A stretch of DNA of 64,000 nt from Bog-473 sp963750075 (lineage in GTDB: Bacteria > Actinomycetota > Acidimicrobiia > Acidimicrobiales > RAAP-2): positions 186,001-250,000 of the forward strand of contig CAVVPG010000004.1 of assembly GCA_963750075.1 (NCBI GenBank), read 5' to 3'. The notes beneath the pieces were generated by a model. The model saw only the letters and a list, made by a program, of their open reading frames with translations. It did not search any database and was not told the origin of the DNA. Shown piece by piece: positions 53,996 to 62,094 of the stretch. The first letter of the stretch is position 1, and the number at the start of each line of letters is the position of its first letter. The position numbers and the translations under genes are program-made.

Positions 53996-56269
53996 TTGAG
54001 ACGTCGTGCATCGAGGTTGAGCCTCCCGGCATCGATGGTGGCCGCGGCCGCCGCCCTGGTCCTGAACACCACCGTGCAGGCGGCACCGGTGCGGGCCGCC
54101 GAGATCCCGCACACCGCCGGGTTCACCGCCAACCTGAAATGGGCGCAGACGCTCGGCGACGCCGGCAACCCGATCGCGCTCTCGTCACCGAATGTCGCGA
54201 ACCTCGACGGCCAGCCCGCCGTGGTGGTCGCCGACCGCGCCGGCTGGGTGTACGCCTACCACCTCAACGGCGGATCGGGCGTGGGGGGCTGGCCCTATTA
54301 CACGGGCGCGCCGGTCGACTCCTCCCCGTCGGTGGCGCCCATCGACGCCAACGGGCTCGACACGGTCTACGTCGGCGCGGGCAACGCCTCCGACCCGACC
54401 GCGGGCGGCTACTTCGCCATCGCACCCAACGGGCAGGACCAGTGGTACGTCCAGGAGACCAATCCCGGGACCGACCCCACGCCGCACTCCGCGGTCCAAG
54501 CGTCCATGACGGTCGACGCCTATGCCGGCGGCTATGGCGTGGAGGCAGGGTCACTCGGGCAGAACACCGACGCGCTGGCGGCCGGGAGCGGAGCGATGCT
54601 CGGCGGCTTCCCGTGGTTCTCGGCCGACTCGGTGTTCTCGACCGCGGCGGTGGCCGACCTCTACTCCGACGGCAACAACGAGATCGTCAGCGGAGGGGAC
54701 TCGAGCGCCGGCGCGGCCTACGGGCAGACGTACGGCAACGGTGGCCACATCCGGATCCTCTCGAGCGCGGGCAACGCGGGCTCGGCGAACCCGACGGCCG
54801 GGCTGATCTGCGAGTTCGACACGAACCAGAACATCGACCGATCGTCGCCGGCCGTGGGCCAGTTCCTCGCCGGGGGCGGGGTGGGGATCGCCATCGGCGA
54901 CGGCAGCTACTACCCGGGCGCCTCCGACTCCGACAAGGTCTTCGCCATCAACACGAACTGCGGGCTCGCCTGGAGCGCGACCCTGAACGGGATCACGGCG
55001 GACTCCCCCGCGCTGGCGGACGTCCAGGGCAACGGCCAGCTCGACGTGGTGGAGGGGACGCAGGCGGGGACGGTCTACGTGCTGAACGGCGCCAACGGCG
55101 CCCCGGTGTGGGTGGCCGGCACGAGCGGACAGGTCATCGGCTCGCCGGTGACGGCCGACCTCACCGGGGGCGGGTACCAGGACGTGCTCGTCCCGACCAG
55201 CAACGGGATCGACGTCTTCGACGGCCGCACGGGCGTGCAGGTGGCGACCCTCGGCGCCGGGTACGGGTTCCAGAACTCGCCACTCGTGACCGACGACCCC
55301 GACGGCCACATCGGAATCACGGGTGCGGGCTACATCTACAACGGCAGTTCCCTGGTCGGGACGATCCTGCACTGGGAGATCGACAACACTGCCGGCTCGG
55401 GGTCGAGCGTGTACGAGCACGGCGCATGGCCGCAGTTCCACCACGACCCCCAGTTGACCGGTGACGCCGGCACGCCGCCGCCGGCGCCGATCGAGGTGCC
55501 GTGCAACGCGCCGAGCGGCGGGCCCAACGGCTACCTGCTCTCGGCCTCCGACGGCGGTGTGTTCGACTACGGCAACATCCCGTTCTGCGGCTCGACCGGG
55601 AGCATTCGGCTCAACAAGCCGATGGTGGCTTCCGCCCTGACCTCAAACGGCGGCGGGTACTGGGAGGTCGCCACCGACGGCGGTCTCTTCAGCTTCGGCA
55701 ATGCCGGCTTCTTCGGCTCCATGGGCGGCAAGCCGCTCAACGAACCCATCGTCGGCATGGCCGCCACGCCCGACGGCAAGGGCTACTGGCTGGTGGCCTC
55801 CGACGGCGGCATCTTCAACTACGGCGACGCCGGCTTCTACGGCAGCACCGGAGCGATCCACCTCAACCGGCCCATCGTCGGCATGGCGGCCACGCCCGAC
55901 GGCAAGGGCTACTGGCTGGTGGCCTCGGACGGCGGCATCTTCAATTACGGCGACGCCAGCTTCCTGGGCTCCATGGGCGGCAAGCCTCTCAACTCCCCGA
56001 TCGTGGGCATGGCCACGGACTCGGCGACGGGCGGTTACTGGGAGGTGGCGGCCGACGGCGGCATCTTCTCCTTCGGCGCGCCGTTCTACGGCTCGACGGG
56101 CAACCTGCACCTCAACGCCCCCATCGTGGGGATGGAGGCCAACAAGAACGGCTCCGGCTACCGCTTCGTGGCGACCGACGGCGGCATCTTCACCTACAAC
56201 GCACCGTTCTACGGGTCCATGGGCGGGAAGCTGCTGAACAAGCCCGTGGTGAACATGGCAGGGAGCTGA
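53996..56269 (+). CDS. Secreted FG-GAP-like protein with six C-terminal Acidimicrobiia-type repeats
   Basis: A 757-residue extracellular protein. GGAGGAGCGAAG immediately before TTG 53996 decides the start over ATG 53978 and 53981. The signal peptide is RRRASRLSLPASMVAAAAALVL. Residues about 40-485 form an FG-GAP/PQQ-like beta-propeller (PAVVVADRAGWVYAYHLNGG, repeated) ending in WPQFHHDPQLTG, as in other such propellers. After a PPPAPIEVP linker come six units of 42-43 residues of the GYWLVASDGGIFNYGDAGF type. Such repeats are abundant in Acidimicrobiia surface proteins; carbohydrate or wall binding is a guess. Confidence 0.82.
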   Translation: MRRRASRLSLPASMVAAAAALVLNTTVQAAPVRAAEIPHTAGFTANLKWAQTLGDAGNPIALSSPNVANLDGQPAVVVADRAGWVYAYHLNGGSGVGGWPYYTGAPVDSSPSVAPIDANGLDTVYVGAGNASDPTAGGYFAIAPNGQDQWYVQETNPGTDPTPHSAVQASMTVDAYAGGYGVEAGSLGQNTDALAAGSGAMLGGFPWFSADSVFSTAAVADLYSDGNNEIVSGGDSSAGAAYGQTYGNGGHIRILSSAGNAGSANPTAGLICEFDTNQNIDRSSPAVGQFLAGGGVGIAIGDGSYYPGASDSDKVFAINTNCGLAWSATLNGITADSPALADVQGNGQLDVVEGTQAGTVYVLNGANGAPVWVAGTSGQVIGSPVTADLTGGGYQDVLVPTSNGIDVFDGRTGVQVATLGAGYGFQNSPLVTDDPDGHIGITGAGYIYNGSSLVGTILHWEIDNTAGSGSSVYEHGAWPQFHHDPQLTGDAGTPPPAPIEVPCNAPSGGPNGYLLSASDGGVFDYGNIPFCGSTGSIRLNKPMVASALTSNGGGYWEVATDGGLFSFGNAGFFGSMGGKPLNEPIVGMAATPDGKGYWLVASDGGIFNYGDAGFYGSTGAIHLNRPIVGMAATPDGKGYWLVASDGGIFNYGDASFLGSMGGKPLNSPIVGMATDSATGGYWEVAADGGIFSFGAPFYGSTGNLHLNAPIVGMEANKNGSGYRFVATDGGIFTYNAPFYGSMGGKLLNKPVVNMAGS
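55501..56266 (+). repeat. Six tandem 126-129-bp coding repeats
   Basis: Each unit encodes GY-(W/L)-x-V-A-(S/T)-DGG-(I/V/L)-F-x-(Y/F)-G, a FYGS-(T/M)-G turn and an LN-x-PIVGM end. Units three and four are almost identical in DNA over about 75 bp (from 55770 and 55899), pointing to recent duplication or conversion. Confidence 0.9.
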
Positions 56270-56314
56270 CCGCTCCTCACCCCCTCACGTCGCGCCCGCC
56301 GGCTGAGCCCGCCC

Positions 56315-56698
56315 TCAGGCGCCCACACGCGCCGCCAGGGCCTTCGGCGCGCAGAGGCAGTACGACTCGACGACCAACTCGCGTACCTCCGCCCAGTCCG
56401 GCGCCGGGTGATCGAGCCAGAGGCCGACCCAGCCGCGGTGACCGAGGTAGGGCGGCACGAAGAACCTCTCCGGGTCTGCGGCGACGAGCACCGCCTGCTC
56501 GCCGGGCGGGACCTTGATCATCACGGCCAGCCTCCCGTCGCCGTGGTGGTCGTCGGTGAAGTAGCCGAATGTCCTGCCCCGGACGATGAACGCGATGTGG
56601 CGCCCGCCCTCCCCGCCGGGGCGCTCCGCGGCTTCGGGCAACCCGGCGCAGACCCCTCGCAGCCGCTTGACGCAGGTCCCGGGTCGCACGCCCGCCAT
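56315..56698 (-). CDS. MmcQ/YjbR-family protein
   Basis: A 127-residue DNA-binding-like protein of the MmcQ/YjbR group, with the family layout: charged N-terminal helix, FGYFTDDHHGDGRLAVMIKV and the C-terminal GHRGWVGLWLDHPAPDWAEV. The fold is CyaY-like; its role is unknown. Divergent from the crotonase gene, 54 bp away. Confidence 0.85.
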   Translation of the reverse strand: MAGVRPGTCVKRLRGVCAGLPEAAERPGGEGGRHIAFIVRGRTFGYFTDDHHGDGRLAVMIKVPPGEQAVLVAADPERFFVPPYLGHRGWVGLWLDHPAPDWAEVRELVVESYCLCAPKALAARVGA

Positions 56699-56752
56699 GG
56701 CCCGACCCTATCCTGGCCATTTTCCGGACGTGTCAGGTGGATCGGGGGTTCT

Positions 56753-57529
56753 GTGACAAGGACGGGCAACCAGGCTGAGGAGCTCGTCGCCAGGCGACGG
56801 GACGGGCACGTGCTCGTCATCGCCATGCAACGCGGCGCGAAGCGCAACGCGATCGATCGCGCCATGGCCGACGCTCTCGACGCCGCGCTCAACGAGCTGG
56901 ACGACGACCGCGAGCTGTGGGCGGGCGTCCTCACCGGCACGGCCGAGGTCTTCAGCGCCGGGAGCGACCTCAGGGCGCTCGGCGACTACGTCACGGAACG
57001 TGGGGGTGAGTACGGCATCATCCGGCGCCAGCGCCGCAAGCCGCTGATCGCCGCCGTCGAGGGCCCGGCCCTGGGTGGCGGCCTCGAGATCGCGTTGGCC
57101 TGCGATCTGGTCGTGGCCTCCGACAACGCCCGCTTCGGCCTGCCCGAGGTCTCCATCGGCGTGGTGCCGACCTGCGCCGGCCTGTTCCGGGCCCCGCGCG
57201 CCCTCCCCCTCAACGTGGCGCGCCAGCTGATCCTCACCGGCCGGCCCATCGACGCCCGGCGCGCCTACGAGGTCGGGCTCGTGAACGTGCTCACGGAGTC
57301 GGGAGACGCGCTGGCGGGGGCGATGCGCTTGGCGCAGGAGATCTGCGCCAATGCGCCCGTCTCGGTGCAGGCCTGCCTCGCGGCGGTGAACACGATCGTG
57401 GCGGCCGACGACGAGCTGGGCTGGCAGCACACCGACGAGGCCCTGCAGGCCGCGTCCCACTCTGCCGATGCCCGCGAGGGCGTGGCGGCGTTCCTGGAGA
57501 AGCGGCCCCCGGTCTGGACGGGCCACTAG
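56753..57529 (+). CDS. Enoyl-CoA hydratase/isomerase (crotonase fold)
   Basis: A 258-residue crotonase from GTG 56753, with GGGG upstream. It has MQRGAKRNAIDRAM, FSAGSDLRAL (CoA-binding), the oxyanion and first glutamate in GPALGGGLEIALACDLV, and the second glutamate in GLPEVSIGVVPTCAG. Both catalytic glutamates are kept, so hydratase activity is likely. It probably works in fatty-acid or side-chain beta-oxidation; no pathway genes adjoin. Confidence 0.9.
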   Translation: MTRTGNQAEELVARRRDGHVLVIAMQRGAKRNAIDRAMADALDAALNELDDDRELWAGVLTGTAEVFSAGSDLRALGDYVTERGGEYGIIRRQRRKPLIAAVEGPALGGGLEIALACDLVVASDNARFGLPEVSIGVVPTCAGLFRAPRALPLNVARQLILTGRPIDARRAYEVGLVNVLTESGDALAGAMRLAQEICANAPVSVQACLAAVNTIVAADDELGWQHTDEALQAASHSADAREGVAAFLEKRPPVWTGH

Positions 57530-57562
57530 CACCCGTGCCGCGCAGGAGTGCCGTGGCCGAGC

Positions 57563-57952
57563 TCAGCCCGGCTCGGGCCACGACGCGCTGGCGACCGATG
57601 CCTCGGCAACGGTCACCACGAGGTCGGGCTCCGCGCCCTCGCTGCCCCTGACCCGAAATTCGTACGCGCCGGCCGGCAACGGCCCGAAGATCGCCGCGTA
57701 GTGCGTCACGCCGGCCCCCTGCCGCTCCCGCACCGCCATGTGCTTCTCGCACCACGGGTCGCCGGCGGCCCGGTACTCGATCTCGAGCCCGTGCATGTGG
57801 CCCGGCGTGAGGACGACGGCCGCCCCCACGCCGGGCCCGATGTCGAGGACGACCGTCCCGGCCCCGCTAGGCCCCGGACGTTGCTCCGAGGTGTGGGGGT
57901 GATGGTGGGCGTGCAAACGGTTGTGCGCCGAGGACATCGTCGACGTGGTCAT
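57563..57952 (-). CDS. His-rich small protein beside the DUF4331 gene
   Basis: Not recognised. 129 residues. The N-terminus has NRLHAHHHPHTSE, a possible metal-binding segment, followed by a compact beta-rich domain (TVVLDIGPGVGAAVVLTP, HGLEIEYRAAGDP, YEFRVRGS). The start overlaps the stop of the DUF4331 gene by 4 bp (ATGA), so the two are translated together. No signal peptide. A role in metal handling for its partner is inference. Confidence 0.75.
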   Translation of the reverse strand: MTTSTMSSAHNRLHAHHHPHTSEQRPGPSGAGTVVLDIGPGVGAAVVLTPGHMHGLEIEYRAAGDPWCEKHMAVRERQGAGVTHYAAIFGPLPAGAYEFRVRGSEGAEPDLVVTVAEASVASASWPEPG

Positions 57953-59382
57953 CCCGAGATGGCCTCGGCCGTGTGCGCGTTGTACCCGCTGTGCGGGGTC
58001 CCGAGGTAGGGGAAGCTCGTGAGGTAGTTCTCGGTGTTGAGCGCCGCCTGGTCCTTCGGGCCCGAGGTGAGCCCCATGGAGATGCCGCCCGCCGCCCCGT
58101 CGGGGACGAAGGCGGGATCGACCAGCGGCAGCGTTGCGCCCGCGATGGCACGCAGTTCGATCGTCGCCACGTCGTCCTGAACGCGGCGGCCGTTGGGGAA
58201 CCCGGCGACGTCACCGCCGATGAGGCCGAGGTTGCTGACCTTGTCCGATGGGGTGGGCGGAATGGTCATGTTGAGGCGGAGCATGTCAGCCTGGGTCGGT
58301 CCGGTGTAGTTGCCGGCAAAACCCGGGACGACGGTGGAGGGGATCCCCGTCAACAGGATGGCCAACAGGTCTGCCCGCGGCGTCTTGGTGGCGTTGAAAG
58401 CCGCCAACTGGGGGAACACGCCGGGGAACAGGCCCGGGAGCAATGTTCCGAGCTGGGGCGCCGACACGTAGCCGGCGAATTGATGGTCGCCCGAGGGCGG
58501 CTGCGCGTTCCACGCGTCCTTGAGCGACAGCGGGATGAGGACCTCGTTGAACAATGGGTTCCCCAGGCGGGACACCTGCACGTAGGGCCCGGAGTTGAAG
58601 ACGGCCCCGTTCTCACCCTCGAGGATCTTCACCTTCTGGCGGCTGGCCGTCGTCCAGACACCGATGATGCTGGAATTGTCCGGCCGCCAGCGCCACGGCG
58701 ACATCAGCTGCTCGATCGGCACCTGGAGCGCCAGGCTGTGCACGTTGACCATGTCGGTGGCGTTGACCCCGGCGGCCATGGCGGGGAGCCCGGTCGCCGA
58801 CCAGCCGGCGTGGTCCCCCTGGAACGGCCGGAGATTGCCGAGATCGAATACGGCGCCGAGGTCGACGTAGAAGCCCTCCGCCCGCTGGCCGGCGAAGGCC
58901 AGGGTGCCGTGGCCCACGGATGAGACGGCCGCGCCGGCCAGCGCCGCATAGTTGGGCGTCGAGAGCGGGCCGATGTTGCAGGGCGGACAGGGGAGGTTGG
59001 TGCCGAGCACCTCGACACGCCCCTCGGGCATGTCGACCCGACACAGGTCGTACGTCTGGACCCGGTTCCAGTTGGGGCTGCCCAAGCTGGTGATGGGCCC
59101 CACGTTGTAGAGGAAGTAGGAGGGGTCGCGCAGCGTGGTCGTGAACTGGAACTGATAGATGATGTCGGCCACGCCGTCACCGTCGTTGTCGATGTTGATC
59201 TCGTAGAGGACGTCGTCGCCGAACTCGTAGAAGTTCGGCCCACCGTCCGGGCCCTCGAGGGGGATGTAATTGGCGATGAGCGTGACCGTCTCGGGGGCGT
59301 CGGGACTGACGAAGGCGTAGACGTCCGTGCTGTCGGCGACGGGGTCCTTGGAGATCTGGGGAGCTTCACGATGGGACGACAT
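57949..59382 (-). CDS. DUF4331-domain protein
   Basis: A 477-residue member of the DUF4331 family, recognised by the start SSHREAPQISKDPVADSTDVYAF and segments such as FGDDVLYEINIDNDGDG, a Ca-binding-like repeat. It has NVHSLALQVPIEQL, and WNAQPPSGDHQFAGY towards the C-terminus. Function unknown; no signal peptide is visible. It sits in a group with a His-rich protein downstream and a Tat-exported protein upstream, both on the same strand. Confidence 0.85.
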   Translation of the reverse strand: MSSHREAPQISKDPVADSTDVYAFVSPDAPETVTLIANYIPLEGPDGGPNFYEFGDDVLYEINIDNDGDGVADIIYQFQFTTTLRDPSYFLYNVGPITSLGSPNWNRVQTYDLCRVDMPEGRVEVLGTNLPCPPCNIGPLSTPNYAALAGAAVSSVGHGTLAFAGQRAEGFYVDLGAVFDLGNLRPFQGDHAGWSATGLPAMAAGVNATDMVNVHSLALQVPIEQLMSPWRWRPDNSSIIGVWTTASRQKVKILEGENGAVFNSGPYVQVSRLGNPLFNEVLIPLSLKDAWNAQPPSGDHQFAGYVSAPQLGTLLPGLFPGVFPQLAAFNATKTPRADLLAILLTGIPSTVVPGFAGNYTGPTQADMLRLNMTIPPTPSDKVSNLGLIGGDVAGFPNGRRVQDDVATIELRAIAGATLPLVDPAFVPDGAAGGISMGLTSGPKDQAALNTENYLTSFPYLGTPHSGYNAHTAEAISG

Positions 59383-59483
59383 GGCTGACCTCGCTTCTGG
59401 GGTTGGTGGGGGTTGGGTGGGTGGTGCGGTTGGGTCGTGCGACTCTCGGCGTCCTGGTCAGGACGAGGGGGTGGGAGGTGTCC

Positions 59484-59780
59484 TCACTGGGCCGCCCGGA
59501 AGAGGCGGGCCGCGAGTTGGGGGTCCGAATAGGTCACCTCCCGGGTGCCCAAGAACATCTGCATGGACCCGGAGGCCAGGTCGTTGACGCGCACCACGAG
59601 CGGCTGCGCCGTGTTCACGGCCACCTCCGACGTGCTGGCTACGGCGGAGTCAGCCTCGGGACCCTCGGTATCGACGGCGTTGACGACGGCCGGAAGGATC
59701 GGCATCGCCGCCGCCATCCCGGCCGCGGCCACGGCCATGGACCCGCTCTTCAAGAAGTCGCGGCGCTTCATCTCTGGCAT
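59484..59780 (-). CDS. Small Tat-exported protein
   Basis: A 98-residue protein from ATG 59780, with AGGAGG upstream. It has a twin-arginine signal (KRRDFLKSGSMAVAAAG) and hydrophobic core to about residue 35. The mature part is short, about 60 residues (VNTAQPLVVRVNDLASGSMQMFLGTREV, broken by an acidic segment before it). Its use of Tat suggests folding or cofactor loading in the cytoplasm. It is 101 bp upstream of the DUF4331 gene and may be its exported partner; the link is inferred. Confidence 0.8.
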   Translation of the reverse strand: MPEMKRRDFLKSGSMAVAAAGMAAAMPILPAVVNAVDTEGPEADSAVASTSEVAVNTAQPLVVRVNDLASGSMQMFLGTREVTYSDPQLAARLFRAAQ

Positions 59781-60098
59781 CCGTGCATCCCTCCTTCGGC
59801 TCCGCTCCGGGCGAGTCCCGGGGGTGGAGACCGGACGAGTCTCTGGTCGAACCCCAGGTGCCGTGTCCCTGTGTCCGTTCTCCGTTCCCAGGACATCGTT
59901 CGGAGCGCCCTGCGGCATGGATGTCAGAAAATTGGGACGGGTCTGGACTGGTTGGGCCGGATCTCCCCTGAACCTCCGGCAGCGGTTCGCTGTGGCGGGC
60001 GATCAACCCACCGAGGGCGCCTTCTCTGTCAGTGTGTTCGTCTCTCCCGGATCGCCCGGGGCCACCGACAGATGGGAACACGACGAGAGGAGAACGCG
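59781..60098. other. Divergent intergenic region
   Basis: 318 bp between the Tat protein and cupin genes. No gene seen. The ribosome site of the cupin (GAGAGGAGAACGCG) ends it; promoters for both directions are expected here, but no box stands out. Confidence 0.5.
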
Positions 60099-60482
60099 AT
60101 GGAAGTACAGCCGAAGCAGCCTTCCGTGAAGGGTCCCGCGGATTGGTTCACCGGAGACGTCTGGATCGACGTCGTCGTCAGGGGACAGGAACCATCGCAC
60201 CTCAACGTCGGTGCGGTGCACTTCGGCCCGGGGGCACGCACCGCCTGGCACTCGCACGACGGCGGCCAGACGCTGTACGTGACCGAGGGCCGCGGGCGGG
60301 TGCAGTCCCGCGGTGGGGGTGTCCTCGAGATCCGGCCCGGCGACGTCGTCTTCACGCCGGACAAGGAGGAGCACTGGCACGGTGCGGCTGCCGACCACTT
60401 CATGACCCACCTCTCCATCACCGAGGGCGACCCTCACTGGGGCGCCCACGTCACCGACACGGAATACGGTGACGTGGAATAG
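60099..60482 (+). CDS. Cupin-domain protein
   Basis: A single-domain cupin of 127 residues. The first cupin motif is FGPGARTAWHSHDGGQTLYVTEG, shown here as HSH with a following Q and E; the second is IRPGDVVFTPDKEEHWHGA, giving the third histidine. A metal site is therefore likely. Small cupins of this form (carboxymuconolactone decarboxylase-associated and similar) act on small organic molecules or sense them; substrate unknown. Confidence 0.9.
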   Translation: MEVQPKQPSVKGPADWFTGDVWIDVVVRGQEPSHLNVGAVHFGPGARTAWHSHDGGQTLYVTEGRGRVQSRGGGVLEIRPGDVVFTPDKEEHWHGAAADHFMTHLSITEGDPHWGAHVTDTEYGDVE

Positions 60483-60511
60483 GAACGCGCACCGCGGTGA
60501 CGATCTTGGCC

Positions 60512-61036
60512 TCAGGGGGGAGGCGCCAGGGCATACCAATCGACAGCCACAACCGGATTGGGCCTCTGAATGCCGACGTCCATGGCCGTCTCGTACCCGA
60601 CCTCACGTTCGATGTCCGAATACCGGACAATCAGCTTGCAGGATCGTTCAGCACGGCCCAGCCATCCATGGAATTCGGCATCAGCATCGGTGTCGTCGGA
60701 GTGTGACGCAACCACGACAAGGACCTGATCTCCGGCCGCAACGACCGAAGCTGACGCCGAGCCGGCCTTGAACTGTCCACTCCCGGGAAACTTGAGGGCA
60801 ACCCCTCGATTGTCTGCCTTCATGAGAGCTGGACCGCTGCCAACGTTGCGGAGCTTCAAGACGAGCCAGGCGTTGCGTTCACTCACTGAGACCGTTGCCA
60901 CCGGGAAATCCACGAGTGAGTGCGACACTTCCAACTGTTCGATCAGGAAACCGATCTCTGGACGCACGTTCCCCAAGAGGTCCGCCTCGATCGTCGGAAC
61001 GACCATCGGGATCCGGTCCGCGTTCACCGTCTGCAC
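60512..61036 (-). CDS. Hypothetical protein downstream of the PilZ gene
   Basis: Not recognised. 174 residues from GTG 61036, with a second GTG at 61027. It reads IEADLLGNVRPEIGFLIEQLEVS, LVLKLRNVGSGPALMKADN and KLIVRYSDIEREVGYETAMDV, a mostly beta-strand pattern like an immunoglobulin-type domain. No signal peptide. It is 7 bp downstream of the PilZ gene on the same strand, so it probably shares its transcript. The open frame above 61036 is antisense-type filler. Confidence 0.6.
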   Translation of the reverse strand: MQTVNADRIPMVVPTIEADLLGNVRPEIGFLIEQLEVSHSLVDFPVATVSVSERNAWLVLKLRNVGSGPALMKADNRGVALKFPGSGQFKAGSASASVVAAGDQVLVVVASHSDDTDADAEFHGWLGRAERSCKLIVRYSDIEREVGYETAMDVGIQRPNPVVAVDWYALAPPP

Positions 61037-61043
61037 CCCTGAA

Positions 61044-61745
61044 CTACGCGGTGCTCGGTGGCGTTCTAGCGCCGAGCTGCGTGTGCTCCTCCGGCTCCGA
61101 TCCCGCCGTGCCGTCGAACTCGATTCCGACCCGGATGGCACCGTTCCGTGTCGGGCCCGCGTTCTTGATTTCACCCTCGAGCCGGATGCGGACCGACTCG
61201 GCGGCGGCGGGAACATCGACGGAGATGCGGCGTCCCACGAGCCGGGAGGGGGAATCGTGATGAAGCGTGATCCCGAGACCGAGCATGGAGATGTCAACGA
61301 CCCGGCACTCTCGCGATCCAAAAGGGGAGTCGCCCTCAATGGAACAGATTCCCTCCCAGGCGGCCGATTGACGTGGGACCCGACGTCGGTGCGTCGTAGA
61401 CGGCCCCGTGGCGCTCTCTCCGTTCTCCGCCACGTCAATTCGGAGTTGAGCGATTTCGTCTATTGCCTTGGCATGCCGATCGATCAGTTCCCGAAGATGA
61501 CTCAGGCGAGCCACCATCGCGTCCCCCCCTGCCTCGGTGATGGTGGAGCGCACGGTGTCGGCCACGGCGCGGTACCCCATCATCTGCGCCTTGAGGCGGC
61601 CACCGATGGAGCTGTCCGGGCACGGATTGTCCTCGAGCCACCTCACCGCAAGGTCGGCTACCTCATAGAGGTGGTCGTATGCGGCCAGGCTCGGAACGTC
61701 ATCCCCGTCACTGATGAGCTCGTCGAACTGTCGTCCCGAGACCAT
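61044..61745 (-). CDS. PilZ-domain protein (c-di-GMP receptor-like)
   Basis: A 233-residue protein from ATG 61745 with a helical N-terminal half (residues 1-110) and a C-terminal PilZ domain. It keeps both c-di-GMP-binding motifs: RRVPR (R121-R125, the RxxxR type) and DISMLG (D151, S153, G156). So it should bind c-di-GMP and signal through the helical domain. No flagellar, cellulose or GGDEF gene is nearby; its downstream partner is the 174-residue protein. Confidence 0.85.
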   Translation of the reverse strand: MVSGRQFDELISDGDDVPSLAAYDHLYEVADLAVRWLEDNPCPDSSIGGRLKAQMMGYRAVADTVRSTITEAGGDAMVARLSHLRELIDRHAKAIDEIAQLRIDVAENGESATGPSTTHRRRVPRQSAAWEGICSIEGDSPFGSRECRVVDISMLGLGITLHHDSPSRLVGRRISVDVPAAAESVRIRLEGEIKNAGPTRNGAIRVGIEFDGTAGSEPEEHTQLGARTPPSTA

Positions 61746-62094
61746 GATCGGGCTCCAAGGACGACGGGCGCGACCCGAACCAGTCCTTGAGCGCCGCGAG
61801 GTCACTGAGCCGCACGCCTTTCCCGCCTGTGCCTGCCATCGTCCTCCGCCTGTCACTCACTCCCCGCCCCAGCTGCGTGCGTCCCGGCGCGACCCCGTTT
61901 CCCGCCGTTACCCACGCACCTGTTCCGGAGGCCACAGTACCGTCCGCCGCGCACCAAATCGAGGGATGCTACGGGCGTTCTTGACGAAAACGCCAGATAC
62001 ACACGTGTGGCGATGACGGTTCGTGGGGAAAAACCACGTGAGGCCGGCCGCGCCAACACCTGCGGGCCCCATCGTGGCTGGTCGGCGGCCTGGG
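61746..62094. other. Intergenic, no confident gene
   Basis: 349 bp upstream of the PilZ gene and downstream of the GH4 gene. A short minus-strand frame (61708-61935) reads LSDLAALKDWFGSRPSSLEP, somewhat protein-like, but overlaps the PilZ start and lacks other support. Confidence 0.45.

Noticed and set aside
61708..61935. Short minus-strand ORF of 75 codons upstream of PilZ
   Set aside because: Overlaps the PilZ start, has no ribosome site or family match; could be chance.
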